Of a stretch of 64,000 nucleotides of DNA, positions 1 to 11,832 are shown one piece after another. A program made the position numbers and the translations under genes. The DNA comes from Orientallactaga sibirica. Taxonomy: Eukaryota > Chordata > Mammalia > Rodentia > Dipodidae. Numbering within the stretch: position 1 is the stretch's first letter; every line of letters begins with the position of its first letter. The notes under the pieces are model-generated. The model had not been told where the DNA came from. It made no database searches and saw only the letters and a list, made by a program, of their open reading frames with translations. The DNA is taken from assembly GCA_036365145.1 (NCBI GenBank), contig JAEOAD010000034.1:16955501-17019500 (forward strand), given 5' to 3'.

Positions 1-855
1 CAATGACAAAATAATAAGCCCTATACAATAAAAGTCGTAGGGTCAAGTGCTCAGGAATGATCAAAGGTAAGAGCAAAAGTGGAAGAAGACATGAAAAGGG
101 TAGGTAGGGAAGACTTGTGGAGCCCATAAACAGACATGATGATCATGGAAAAGATAGAAAACATAAACATTTCTGTACATATATGACAGCAGAATCCTCA
201 ATTGCCCCTAGCTTTACTTGTAGCTAGTAGAGGTAGATCTGATTTTTTTTTTTTCTTTACATTCTCTTTTCTCCTTCAGGTGGATCCTTCTATGAGAATA
301 CTAAAGACTGTTGCCTTTGTAGACACGGCTTCTTTTCTGCACCATACAAAGCATTGCTTACATTATTGGCTCTGTATTGGAATCACTTGGTGCACTTTGC
401 TTCTCCATGGAAAATTGAGATTTTAATATTTTATTACTTAGTTACATAAATGTCTTTGTGTCTGTCAGATTGTTTTCCTATTTTAGGTTTGAGAGGAAAT
501 TATCTAAAATATTTAAAATTTAACAGTAAGGAGCAACTGAGCTATAAGATATATACATTTGTGTGTGATTATGCATATGGGCGCATGCATGTCCATGCAC
601 ACACACACACACAACACACCAACCATAGCATCTTGACAAACAATTGCAGTTTAGAGCCACTTATGTAAGGGAAAAAACATAAACATACTTAAAGATATTT
701 ATCCTCACTTTTAACACAAAGCATGTTAAATATTTCTTTAATCATTACATTGATATAAAATATGATAACATTTTCAGTGATCACATTATGCTCCAGCTGA
801 TGGTCTCACATATTAAGATAAGCATAAATATTTTGGAAGGAAATTTGTTGATTCT
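1..855. other. AT-rich sequence, no gene seen
   Basis: No gene or recognisable element. Short low-complexity tracts include a poly-T run near 241-255 and a short AC run at 597-612. The small open frames here have no recognisable domain. Confidence 0.6.
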
Positions 856-1090
856 TTTTTTTTTTTTTTTTAATCTAGTGAGTGAGAGAGAGACAGAGGG
901 AGAAGAGAGATAGAGAATTGGCCTGCTTCAGCCACTGCAATCAAACTCAGATCTTTGTGACACCTACTGGGTGAGATCTTGTGCTTGCCTCACTTTTGCG
1001 GGTCTGGCTTATGTGGGATATGGAGAGTTGAACATTGGTCCTTAGGCTTAGCAGGCAAGTACTTTAACTGCTAAGCCATCTCTCCAGCCT
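856..1090 (-). repeat. DIP-like tRNA-derived SINE
   Basis: Read on the minus strand, this starts with the tRNA-like head (GGCTGGAGAGATGGCTTAGC type, right end), followed by the GA-rich block and an A-rich tail (the T run at 856-871). The same arrangement recurs about ten times in the window, so it is a dispersed family. It is a Pol III-type SINE with A-box/B-box-like head and no coding capacity. The name DIP (jerboa SINE) is from memory; the family itself is seen. Confidence 0.8.
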
Positions 1091-1699
1091 GGAAACGTTG
1101 ATATTTAATGAAAACATATTTGTCTTTTCAAGTCATCTAATACATAGGAATCTACCCTCCCTGTTTTGTAGAAATAAAAAAGGTTTGTACATAAGTTTAT
1201 TCACTGAAATATTATATCTTTAAACTATTGAATACAATCATCTCAAAGGCCTTATTGTTGTTGAAAGGACCAAATGAACTATGCAATATATACCCATGGA
1301 TTGTTAAAGTAGGCACTTAAGGAAGACTGGGGGAGATCTTTGTGCATTTAAAAGATTCCATGATATATTGTTAACTTAAAAATCACAAAATGCAAAAACA
1401 ATATAGAATTATAGACTCTTCATTGTGTATAATAAAGAAGAAACAAGAAATCACACATAGTTATGTTCAATTGCACACAATTATTTAAAAAGAAAACTAT
1501 AAGATTTATTGCCATTTGAATTAAGTGGAATTTTGTGAGGATAATGTGGGTATAAGTCTAATTCTCTCTGGACAGCTGTATAACTTCACTTTTTATTTTT
1601 AGATTTACATATCATGTAACCAAAATTTAGTGGTTGGAATGTGAATATATTTACCCAACAACATCAGGGATTTTTTGACCAAGGTTGAGCTTTAAACTT
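1091..1699. other. No gene or clear repeat seen
   Basis: AT-rich sequence without recognisable domains or young repeats. Confidence 0.5.
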
Positions 1700-1995
1700 A
1701 AATCTCCAGCAGCCTGGCTGGAGGAGGTGTCACTGCGGCCAGATTTTTGAGTCCAGCCCTAAAGTGCATTCAAAGCCAGTTTGAGTTTTGGCTGTTTTTG
1801 GTGTTTGCTATTTTGTGGTGTTGGCTCTCTGATCTGCTTGGATCTAGGGAAAGGAGCTAGCTTATTCATCCATTGATGAATTTCCCCTAGATTTTTATCC
1901 CTGAAAGAAACCCTTTTCTTCCATAAGCTCTTTCTGATTGGATGTTTGTGCAAATATCTCATCAGGTATTTTGCCCAGTAGCAAGAATCCAAATG
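1700..1995 (+). repeat. Degenerate MaLR-type LTR fragment
   Basis: The stretch 'ctggctggaggaggtgtcac' near 1711 and the pyrimidine-rich '...aaacccttttcttccataag' stretch near 1907-1926 are typical of MaLR/ERVL LTRs (GAGG-rich middle, then the poly(A)-signal region). The ends are not preserved, so no target duplication can be read. Confidence 0.45.
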
Positions 1996-3985
1996 CAACG
2001 CAACATATTATCAATGATGGAAAATAAATATTAAATACACGGAGAAACAAATTTCCCTTACTGAATTTCAAGCAGATAGTATAAACCCACTGAAGTATCA
2101 AAAAAAAAAAAAAAAAAAGAAAGAAAACAACTGTCCCAATTAATTTCTGAGGAAAGTCATTTAAGATAATCAGGTGACTTTCAATGTATAAAAGAAGAGT
2201 ATAAGCCATTGAGCAGGAAATAGTAGCATATTTTCCAAGATTTGCATGAAAATAAGTTTTTCATAGTCAGCATCTTTCACAATGTCTCTTTATTTTCCCT
2301 TGACCAAATGACTAGCAGTCATCTTTTGACCACTGGGTGTTGAGAAGGAAATGGAATGTATTTATCAATCTCTGATATACACACTGTCTCAGATACCAAA
2401 GTTGGGGGAGGTTGCAGCCCATAATTATGGATACTAAAAGAACAAAGATAATCCTCTGCAAAATAAGAACAATATTGCTTAGGGAATGAAGGGGAATGAG
2501 GAAACATTTTTAACAGATAATAAGACAAAGATAAATAGATCCGACCTGAAATGGCACACTGTAAAGAGCAGCAGTCAAAGGAAGTCTAGTCCAAGAGGTC
2601 ATGTGCACTGTAGTTTAAATAAATGCCCACAAACAATGGGTGGATATCAGAATAGTATACTTTATTGGGTCTCAGTTTGGATTAAAAAAATGCCTGGAAA
2701 TGAGAGTGAATATGATAGGAAAACAAAGGTAGAATTTATAGAGACTAGACAGACAAGAACTAGAAATAGTCCAAGTAAATATATGGAAGAGATCACTTGT
2801 CTGGTAAAACCCAGACAGGCTATAGTTCTAGAAGAGGAAAGGATTTCCAATTCTCGCTACCCAGCAGGATAAGCTGGGACTTTTTATATGGTAAAGTTCT
2901 TGAGCTTTCCCATAGAAACTGAGGGGGTGAGAAGAAACCCAAGACATGATTTTGAACATAATTTTAAGGAGACTCAGAAGTTGGTGGTTTGACTACACTT
3001 TGAGGAATTACTGTGATGGAAAACAATATGATATCATGTTTTCAAGCCGTGTAAAGAAAAAAAGATATGCTTGAAGTTTAGGCAAAACTAAGAACTTGAC
3101 CGTGGATTTGGCTAATATTATCTCTCCAAATATAATGTTACATAACAGTAAAATTGTGGGTTAGTGCACACTTGCATTTCTTCATGCCAGTTAAATCTCA
3201 TGCCAAGCATATGTGGAAACTAACTGAATAAAGATACTCTGTGTTCAGCTTTATCTCAGTGCCTGGAAGGGCTGAGGATTGAGCCTAGTTCTGAAAATCA
3301 AGAGTTTCATCATGATGCTATCTGCTTCCTACCTGAGAGTATAGAGTGCAAGAAGAAATGATCAATGCTCAAATCTCCCAAATCAGAGGCTGTATAGTGT
3401 GTAATAAATCTACTAATTCAGACCTGTCTTGTCCTCATGAACAAGTAGGTATGGGGCTCATTGTAAGGACTGACCTTCTAAGGAAAAATGACAAGCATTG
3501 ACTAATAGAAGAGTAATATGTTGCTGAAAGTACTTTATGGTGGAAGTGCAGAGGGTACAGCTATCCCTAAGGGGAAGAACATTATCATGAACATTGAATT
3601 CTCTATTGATCATGGGTAATTCATGATGCTAGGTAGAGTAGTACTTCTGATTCTCAAGCTTTTCATTTACAAAATGAGTGCCATCCTATATATTTTGTTG
3701 GAGGAAAATGAAGAAAAATCAGGTGATAAATGTACTATGCATTATTGAAAGAAGGTAGGATTTAAAAGATGCTGGTGGTTGCCTTTAGTTCTAACTGCTA
3801 GAAAGTGAAGACAGCTTGAGCAGAGTTGTTTCAGTTGAACTTGAACAATGTAGTGAAAGCTAATTTCAAATTAAATAAAAGCAGCCAAGAAAGATAGAAC
3901 CCTACCAGTTCATAATGTTACTGGACTGGAGGAATTCTGGGTTATATAATTCAATGTGTATAATAAAACATTATTGTTTTAATTA
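1996..3985. other. No gene seen
   Basis: Mostly unique AT-rich DNA with a poly-A tract at 2101-2119. Open frames at 2486-2872 and 1895-2209 show no domain, composition or motif that supports coding. Confidence 0.5.
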
Positions 3986-3989
3986 CTTT

Positions 3990-4335
3990 TCTCATCCCTG
4001 TAGCCAAATAACTGACAAAAAGCAACTTAAAGGTGGAAGGATGTACTTTGGCTCACCTTGGACTGAGAGCACAATCAATTCATTATGTAAGGAAAGGCAC
4101 AAGAACAGACACAGCTCATGATTGTGGTATGCACTGTGGGAGCTTCCACACATCTGACTGGATCAAGAATAAGGAAAAGAAGAATGATGGCACTCACCTG
4201 GATTTCTCCATTCCCCTTTTCATTCAGACTGAAAAGGACCCTAGCCCATGGGATGATAAGAACTTCCCATCCACAGTGAATCTGAAATGCTCTCACAGGT
4301 CCACCCAAAGTGTACCTCATTAATGCCATGGACAT
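3990..4335 (-). repeat. Rodent LTR-like repeat, minus strand
   Basis: The text 'aagcaacttaaaggtggaag', then 'tactttggctcacc', then '...tagcccatgggatgat' and '...aggtccacccaaagtg' follows the order of a common ERVL-type rodent LTR read backwards. It is diverged and its exact family is not assigned. The overlapping open frames (4033-4323) are explained by this repeat. Confidence 0.5.
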
Positions 4336-4611
4336 TTATTAATACACTATTGGCATGAGAAACTAACCATCATAGTTGTTAGAGCCATATATAAATAAAA
4401 ATTTAAACTGGAAAGCTTAAAAGGTGATTTGAGTGCAATATGATCAATAAGAAGCATCACTTTTGCATAACTATCTCTAAGCCTTCCCTTTGCAGGAAAA
4501 ATCCTCCCTCAGAACATATCTCCAGCCACTTATTTGATACTCTTCACTGGATGTCATTTATTTTCAAGATAAAACACTGAACCAAATGTCATTTAAGAAC
4601 AATTTTTTTAA

Positions 4612-5466
4612 GACCTCAATATAAGACCAGAAACTCTGCTACTACTGGAAGAAAAGATAGGAGGAACCTTCCCTGATATAGGAGTGGGGAAAGACTTCCT
4701 GAACAAAACCCCAGCAGCTCAGGAAATTAAACAATCACTCAATCATTGGGGTCTCATGAAGCTTAAAAGTTTTTTCACAGATAAATATACAATAAACAAA
4801 GCCAACAGATAACCTGCAGAATGGGAGAAAATTTTTTTCAGCTATACAACTGACAGAGGCCCAATTTCTAGAATTTACAAAGAACTCCAAAGCCTAAACA
4901 ATAAAATGTAAAACAACCCACTCACAAAATGGGGCAGAGAACTGCACAGGGAGTTCTCAAAGGAAGAAATACAAATGGCAAACACACACTTAAGAAAATG
5001 TTCAACATCCCTAATCATCAGGGAAATGCAAATTAAAACAACTATGAGATTCCACCTTACCCCAGTAAGGATAGCTAACATTAAAACAACAACAAAAACA
5101 ACAGAAACAACAACAAAACTAATGAAAACAAATGCTGGCGAGGCTGTGGAGAAATACAAACCCTCTTTCACTGTTGGTGGGAATGTAAAATGGTACAACC
5201 ACTATGGAAAGCAATATGGAGACTCTTGGAAAGGATGACTATAGACCTACAAACAGATCTAGTTATTCCCTTACTGGGCATTTACCCTAAAAGCTCCAAC
5301 CCTCAGATCAGAGAGATTTGCTCAATCATGTTTATAGCTGTTCAATTCATAATAGCTAAGAGATGGAATCAATCCAGATGTCCATCATTAGATGAATGGA
5401 TAACCAGGATGTAGTATATCTACACTATGGAATTCTATGCAGCAGTAAGGAAAAATGAAACAATTA
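4612..5466 (+). pseudogene. L1 ORF2 C-terminal fragment (dead)
   Basis: This is a 5'-truncated LINE-1 copy holding only the C-terminal part of ORF2, the protein that supplies endonuclease and reverse transcriptase for L1 target-primed reverse transcription. The frame at 4975-5238 contains [15 protein letters not shown]. The next frame (5190-5414) contains PLLGIYPK, then a line of residues ending in an IAKRWNQ motif and a WI box, all typical of the ORF2 cysteine-rich C-terminal region. Frames are broken by stops (for example near 4810 and 4908) and by an insertion of CAA/AAC repeats at 5082-5116. No 5' part or 3'UTR is attached. The same region is found on the minus strand near 24.2-25.5 kb and 42.7-43.6 kb, which confirms the family. 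Confidence 0.85.
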
Positions 5467-5473
5467 AATGATT

Positions 5474-5713
5474 TTTAAAATTTATTTTATTTTTAGAGAG
5501 AGAGAGAGAGACAGAGGGAGAAAGACAATTGGTGTGTCAGGACCTCAGCCACTGCAATCAAACTCTAGACACTTGTACCACCTAGTGGGCATATGAGATC
5601 TTGAACATGACTCACCATCAAGCGTCTGGCACATGTGGGATCTGGAGAGTCGGAATGCGTGCTTAGGCTTTGCAGGCAAGCATCTTAGCTGCTAAGCCAT
5701 TTCTCCAGCCCCA
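5474..5713 (-). repeat. DIP-like SINE
   Basis: Minus-strand copy lying directly against the L1 fragment. The tail (T-rich at 5474-5492), a GA block at 5496-5525 and the head 'gctaagccatttctccagcc' at 5691-5710 are all present. Full length. Confidence 0.85.
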
Positions 5714-5732
5714 AAGCAAAAAAATATATATA

Positions 5733-5872
5733 TATATTTTTTTTTTTTTTTGTAGGGTCTCACTCTAGCTCACGCTGACCTGGAATTCACTATGTAGTCT
5801 CAGGGCAGCCTTGAACACATAGCGAACCTCCTACCTCTGCCTCCCAAGTGCTGGGATTAAAGGTGTGTGCCC
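5733..5872 (-). repeat. B1-like SINE
   Basis: A 7SL-derived SINE read backwards: T-tail at 5740-5751, then 'gggtctcactctagctcacg', 'ctggaattcactatgtagtc' and 'gtgctgggattaaaggtgtg'. Slightly 5'-truncated. Confidence 0.88.
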
Positions 5873-7745
5873 AGTCCTGTCCTGGTCCTGGAGAGATGGA
5901 AAGAGCAATTTCAATCTGGGTTCTCAAAACAGACTAAACAGCATGCAAGTAAATAAACAATGACTAATAATATCCCTTCCAATTGAAGTTCATCTCCACT
6001 TAGAACTTTAATATGCCTAGCTAAATATCTAAGATATTGAATCATTTTGTATAAATATACTCATTGAATGGTAAAGAAAATACCCATTGTCCCACTGATA
6101 TTAACATCAGTTATTGAACACATACAACAGCCACTTTGTGAGCATTATTATATTTATGTAAATTGGCTCTGTCTTTTATTTTTCTTGTTTCCTTGACTAC
6201 CAATCAGGAGACCATCATTATCTGTCCTCTGATGCTGTTTACTGAGATTTTGGTCCTCAAGAATTGGTGTTAGCATTACAGACCTTGACCATTACTCTTA
6301 GAGAATTTAAAGTATAAAAGAATAGATATGTGATGGAATGGTGTGATAGATTTTCATTAGAAAAAGAAAGAAAAATGAATCATGGAGTCACAAGGGGAAG
6401 ATGAAAGTCACTCTTAAAATAAAATGTTCAGAGTAAGTATGGTCAATAGTGACATCTGACCAAAGGCATAGGTTCTAGCATCATGCCTTAGATGCACATA
6501 GCAACAACACAGTGCTGTTAAGCAGGCAATATTTAGTGTGACTTTTACCATTCAGCCTTCCCAACTTCTCATCTCCCCACGTCTCACACTTTGAAGAAAC
6601 CAGGGTTCACTCACTATAATTTTTGCACTAGTTACAGTTCAATTTTTACCAAGTTCAGTGGAGTTTCCTGAAGATTATAAGACACATATCATGATAGTAA
6701 TGACAAGGACCCCCTATTAAGTTACCAGTGAGAAAATTTGGGGTATGCCAATATTGAGTCATTGCTTTTGCAATTCTGTTTCTCCTCTGGAAATCTATTT
6801 TCACTGGGGAAAGATGAGTAGTTTGAGAAATCCATAAGGAATTTATGATTTTTATTTATCTCTGCCTCTCTCTCTTTATTTTATTTATTTATTTTATTTT
6901 TTTATCTCTCAGGCAGAGGGCAATTTGTATAGTAGCTGAAAGAAAAGCATCTTAACAGATGAAAGCCATGGTCAAGGCCTGTGGACATCATTGAGGAGTT
7001 AATGAAATTTCTGTGCCTAGAACATATTATTAGGCAACAGCTGAGATTGGAAAAAGATTAAGCTACTGAATTGCTGGCAGAACCATAGGAAGGAGTCTAC
7101 AGTCAGCATTCATCATGTCCCATAGACAATGAACAATTCAGGAAATAGAATTGGGTGATTTGTTCTGAGCTTTTAAGCTTTTGTGCCCTGCTCCTCTGTG
7201 ACCTAGATGAGTGGACATTGTTTCTCTTGCCCAATTCTTTCATTCCCCTTGTTCTAAGACTTTCAATAGCTCCTCTGTGCCAAGGTGCTGATAGCCTAGC
7301 ATTCTAGACCTCCCGTACCCTTTTCAAGTCCCTTCCCACTGCATATCTCATTGTTGCCCTATAAAACTTGTTCCAGTTGTGTGTGTGGGGGGACAATAAT
7401 TGTTCTGCAATCATTAAAATAGACACCCAATCACTGATCTTTGTTTCCACATATTTGTTTAGGTGGTTGTCCAATTTGCAAATCATCCTTCCCTCCTTTG
7501 TGGTTGCCTATGAGGCAAATGGCCCACGGGGGATTTTACACTAAAAATAGTAGATAGAATTGCTTGCCAGAGTACCGCATTGCACACTCCTGTGTTGACA
7601 CCCTGATTAATTAGAAACATTTTCAGTTCACAATGAAACCGGAGTATTAAGATCAGGATAAGTCCATGAGAATGAAACTCATATTTCAACAAATTTCATA
7701 ACATCTTATCATCAGCTTCCAAATACTGAGTACTTGTTATGTATC
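5873..7745. other. No gene seen
   Basis: Unique AT-rich DNA with a low-complexity TTTATT/CTCT block at 6840-6912 that may be the remains of a SINE tail. No supportable coding frame. Confidence 0.5.
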
Positions 7746-7749
7746 AGTT

Positions 7750-8055
7750 ACTTTCTCATTCTTTTCTCATACCAGAAACAACGTATGAAAGGTAAAAGGT
7801 GTAAATCGGCTTAGAGTTTCATAGGTTCTAGTCCATAAGGGAGGAGAAGCATGGCAGGAACAGGAAGTTAGTGGGGTCACACTGTCATAGAACAGCAAGC
7901 AGGCCTGGCTGTAACATCCCAAGACCCACCTTCAACAGAGACACATTTACTCCTAAAGGTTCCACAACTTTGCCAAACAAGTGCAGCAACCTGGGGCTTA
8001 AGTATCAAATACATGAGTTTATTGGAGACATTTTATATTCAAACTATTGCAGACA
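7750..8055 (-). repeat. MaLR-type LTR remnant, minus strand
   Basis: 'aagacccaccttcaacagag', 'cctaaaggttccacaac' and the right end '...gagacattttatattcaaac' follow a MaLR LTR read backwards (its 5' end, TG..GTTTGAATGT type, lies on the right). Diverged. No target duplication could be read. Confidence 0.55.
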
Positions 8056-8237
8056 CCACACTGCATACTTTGCATGTGCTGCATTTGTTTTGTATCATAA
8101 ATATTTTGTATAAGAGTCTATAAGCCCCTCCTCATTTTACATATGGAAAGACTATGGAATTTAAGAATTAAATAACTTTCTCCAAGCCAATAAGCAGCAA
8201 AGTAGAGATATAAAATGAAATCTCTTTGACATTAAAT

Positions 8238-8918
8238 GATGTGTGTGATCATCAGACTCTGGTTGTCAACTTGACAGGATTTAGACTCACCATAGAAAAA
8301 AATCCCTAGGCTTTATTTTATGGGATTTCTTTTTAAATTTTTTTTTAAAGAGAGTGAGAAAGAGACACACACAGAGAGAGAGCGAGAGAGAGAGAGAGGG
8401 AGAAGGAGAGGGAGAGGGAGAGAAAAAAAATTGGCATACCAGGGCCTCAGCAACTGCATTAGAAATCCTGATGCTTGAACTACCTAGTGGGCAAGTACAA
8501 CTTTGCGCTTTCTTTACCTTTATGTGTCTGGCTAACGTGGAATCTGGAGAGTCAAACATGGGTCCTTAGGCTATGCAGGCAAGCACCTTGACCACTAAGC
8601 CATTTCTCCAGCCACTTTTTATGGATTTTTAAATAAGATTAAATGAGGTGGGAAAACCCACCTTCATTATAGGTGATGCCATTCTATAGGCTGAGGGTGC
8701 CAGACTGTATAAAAAGGAAAATTAAGCTGTGCACTAGCATTCATCTCTCTACTTCCTGTGGATGTGACAATATGACTGTGGCTTTCTGCTCTTGCCATGT
8801 TTTACCAGCTACTATGAACTTTATCTCTAAACTGTAAGCCCAAAATAAACCCTTTCCTTTATTAAGCTGTAGCTGGTTGGGTATATCATCCTAGCTGGGA
8901 GAAAGAAATTGATAGAAT
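8238..8918 (+). repeat. ERVL-type LTR split by a SINE
   Basis: Begins 'gtgtgatcatcagactctgg', then 'ttgtcaacttgacaggattt', a phrase close to the start of the young ERVL LTR at 49887 in this window. It ends with AATAAA at 8845-8850 and '...ctagctgggagaaagaaatt'. A DIP-like SINE (8330-8614) interrupts it. No internal region is attached, so it is a solo LTR. Confidence 0.6.
8330..8614 (-). repeat. DIP-like SINE nested in LTR
   Basis: Full SINE with an expanded GA tract (8376-8422). Both sides show a duplicated 'ttttatgg(g)attt' (near 8317-8329 and 8616-8628), an imperfect target-site duplication showing insertion into the LTR. Frames at 8287-8559 and 8354-8569 are translation of the GA tract, not genes. 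Confidence 0.82.
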
Positions 8919-9779
8919 TCATTCATTTCATTGATGTGCTGAAGACACATTCAATTTGAACGTGTAGAACAAAATGAAGATGAGAGTAGGACTAGAAAAA
9001 AAAATGCAGTATTAAATGACCCTGCAGTATTCTTGGGAACAGTTCATGAATAGAAAGATTGTTAGCATGGGAAATAGTTGTGGAAATGTTAACAAAGTCC
9101 TGTGTGAGAAAGTACTCAGAGGGGACACTAAGATTCAACCCCAGTGAACAAATGTTCATGCACAGAAGAAAACATGCGTTGTGATATAACAGCTTTCCTG
9201 AAAATTAACTGGCCCAAACATTCCTGCTTATAAATGTCCTAAGTTATCAAAAGAGCAATAAGCAACATGTATTTAATTCTTTAAGCTAATGAACAACAGA
9301 CACAGTGGTTAGTTGTCACATGTCAGAAGCTTCAGTCACTGTCCCACATGACTTCTGGTCTTTCTTTAAAGAAGAATAGGAAAGGATTAGAAAAGATTGA
9401 TGAAGAACAGTTCCTCTCCCTTCTGTTCCAGGCACAATGGGGTAAAGTCGATTGCCATACGCTTGGTTTTTTTCTTTAATTTGTTTGTGTAGTAAAATGC
9501 TTTGGATGCAGATTAAGTTTCCTCGCTCAATATTGCCTAATTGATTAACCTACCTTGGAGCACAAGCTTGCCAGGCTTTTGATAAATAGATTGAACGGTT
9601 TCTTTGCTTCATAATTGCTTCAGTAAGCAATAGCTCACATAGGTTGGGGAATCTAAATATATGGACAATATTTAGATTCCCAACTGAAAATATTCTCCAC
9701 TATGGCAATTAAGAGTAATAAAATCTTCCTATATCATGGGTGCTATCCTCTTGTCATTCGACTATTTGTCCATTTGAAA
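8919..9779. other. Unique sequence with a strong hairpin
   Basis: No gene seen. Contains an inverted repeat at 9643-9684 (listed separately). Confidence 0.5.
9643..9684. repeat. Near-perfect inverted repeat
   Basis: The left arm 'gttggggaatctaaatat' (9643-9660) pairs with the right arm 'atatttagattcccaac' (9668-9684) across a 7-base loop. The only mismatch is one bulged G. No mobile element or gene around it explains it. Confidence 0.75.
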
Positions 9780-10197
9780 TTCTATGACAAAATACCCAAG
9801 GCAGGGAAATTTGTATATAAGAGAAATTTCTCACAGGAAGCAAGGCCTTTTACAGTATGTGCTACCTTCACTTTATCATGAGCCTTTGTCTAGTTATACC
9901 ACTGTGGCAAAGCATCTGAGAAAGCATTATCTGTAAAAATTAGAAATTTATTTCTCATAGTACTAGTGTTCAAGATCAAGTTGGTGATAGCTTTGGTCCC
10001 TGTTAAGAGCATGAGATCTGGCCTTTACTTCAAGGTTGCATCCTGTCTTCATGTGGCAGAATGAACAAAGAACAAGGGGTGACACGTTCAATCATGAGTC
10101 CTTTCATAAGAGTGTTCCTGTTCCTGAGACTAGAGCTTTCATGATTTAATCACTTCTGAAAATGGACAACTCTTAATACTGATACAACATTATTTTT
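9780..10197 (-). repeat. Old MLT/MST-type MaLR LTR remnant, minus strand
   Basis: 'caagatcaagttggtgatag', 'cttcatgtggcagaatgaac', 'tcatgatttaatcacttctg' in this order match the reverse of an old mammalian MaLR LTR. Highly diverged. Edges are approximate. Confidence 0.5.
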
Positions 10198-11618
10198 AGA
10201 AAGAAGTATTATTCAGCTTCAGGACTGGGTGGTGAAAAAGCTATGGGGCAGGTAGCCCAAAGACAGACAGTAAAAGACAATGTGTTCTTCATACTATTGA
10301 CTTGAAACTGTAAAATGACATAATATCATCTTTATCCACCAAGAAGTTCTCATGGGTTAGAAATTGCCCTTTAGACTTGTGATATGAAAAACAATGTACA
10401 GAGTTATTAACTAATTGGTTCAAAGTAGAACAATTAGGAAATGTTGGACCTAAAATTCTAACCTAGCATTCTCAAGTCCTAATTCCATTCTCTTACCTGA
10501 CTGATTCTCTTTTCACCAAAAAAGAGCCATGGATCATTTGTCTCCAAATAAATAAAAACTCACATATTTGAAATATGATTTAAAATTAAAATTAAGCAAT
10601 GTATGACAAGATTAAAAGATTCTCAAAGTTAAATTCTACCACATCTCTTCCAGGTTAGGAAATATCATTGGCTTAAACAGGAGGAAGGGGCCTCCCTCCA
10701 GGGGCCTGTGAAGAAGGTGTTACTGCAGAGTGGACCATGGGAAAGAGACTTTGATCACTGAACAAAGGCATCACTTTCACAAGAAAGGGCACTGAAACAA
10801 TGAGCCCCTGTCCAGTCCTCTGAATCAGAAGCAGCCTCAGGGCCTATCTCCAGTACAAAGCACACACCAGGTTTCCTCTCCAAACCTGACATGGTTGTTC
10901 CTATTTGATCACCAAATGGATCCACCTCCTGCAAAGAGAAAAGGCATCTTGTAGACTTTGCTCACAGTAGTTCTTCTGGCTGCCTGTACTCAGGCTCATC
11001 TCCTACCTGCCCCTGCTGGGCTCTTTCTTGACTGCATATGCACTCAAATGCACAGGTATCCTGCTTCAGCTATTAAGTCATTTCATATACAAGAAACAAT
11101 GCTTATTGAGGAAGTTACATGTGCTGGGAATCTTGTGCACATCCTCTACTGTTAATCACTATTCATCAATAAAATACCCAATAAACTATTATAAGCCATG
11201 TAATAACATGTGACTTTGACCTTCAAGGAGCTCACATACTAGTGAGAGAAAGTAATGCAATAACACAGTTCTCAATGCATTGGGCATTTGGATACATAAA
11301 GTAGGAAATCTCTTTAGTGGCTGGGATGATGCAAAGATTTAGAATATACAAGGAATTACAAAATTCAGAAAGATGTTGCTGTTGCATACTATGTTCTTAC
11401 TCTGTCAGAGGAAAAGAGAACAAATCAGCTCAGAATTCTGTTCTAACAGGTGGGAAAGGCATGTACTCAAGTACATGATATAATGTAAGATGGTAATTAA
11501 GGCTATGCAAAAAGTAAGTTAGAGTAATCTGCTATAGAATTACTTCCTCAGGAGCAGCTGCAACATTTAAAGTTGTGGTCAGAGAAGACTATCTGAAGAA
11601 CCAACATTGATTAAGTTT
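10198..11618. other. No gene seen
   Basis: Unique sequence. 10675-10900 is somewhat GC-richer than its surroundings but has no open frame or repeat I recognise. Confidence 0.5.
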
Positions 11619-11633
11619 TTTTTTCTTTTCTTT

Positions 11634-11673
<40 letters not shown>

Positions 11674-11692
11674 TTTTTTTTTTTTTTTTTTT
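11619..11692. repeat. (TTTC)n tract running into a T run
   Basis: About ten uninterrupted CTTT units followed by a T run. The tract sits at the tail of the following B1-like SINE, so it most likely grew from that A-tail on the opposite strand. Confidence 0.9.
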
Positions 11693-11832
11693 TGACTTTT
11701 TGAGGAAGGGTCTCACTCTATCTCAGGCTGACCTGGAATTCACTATGTAGTCTCAGGGTGACTTTGAACTCACACTCTTACCTTAGCTTTCCAAGTGCTG
11801 GGATTAAAGGCATGTGCCACCATGCCTGGCTC
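11693..11832 (-). repeat. B1-like SINE
   Basis: Minus-strand copy with 'gggtctcactctatctcagg', 'ggaattcactatgtagtctc', 'gtgctgggattaaaggcatg' and 'caccatgcctggct' at its right end. Nearly full length. Confidence 0.9.

Noticed and set aside
8354..8569. Arg/Glu-rich open frame
   Set aside because: Translation of the GA tract of a SINE.
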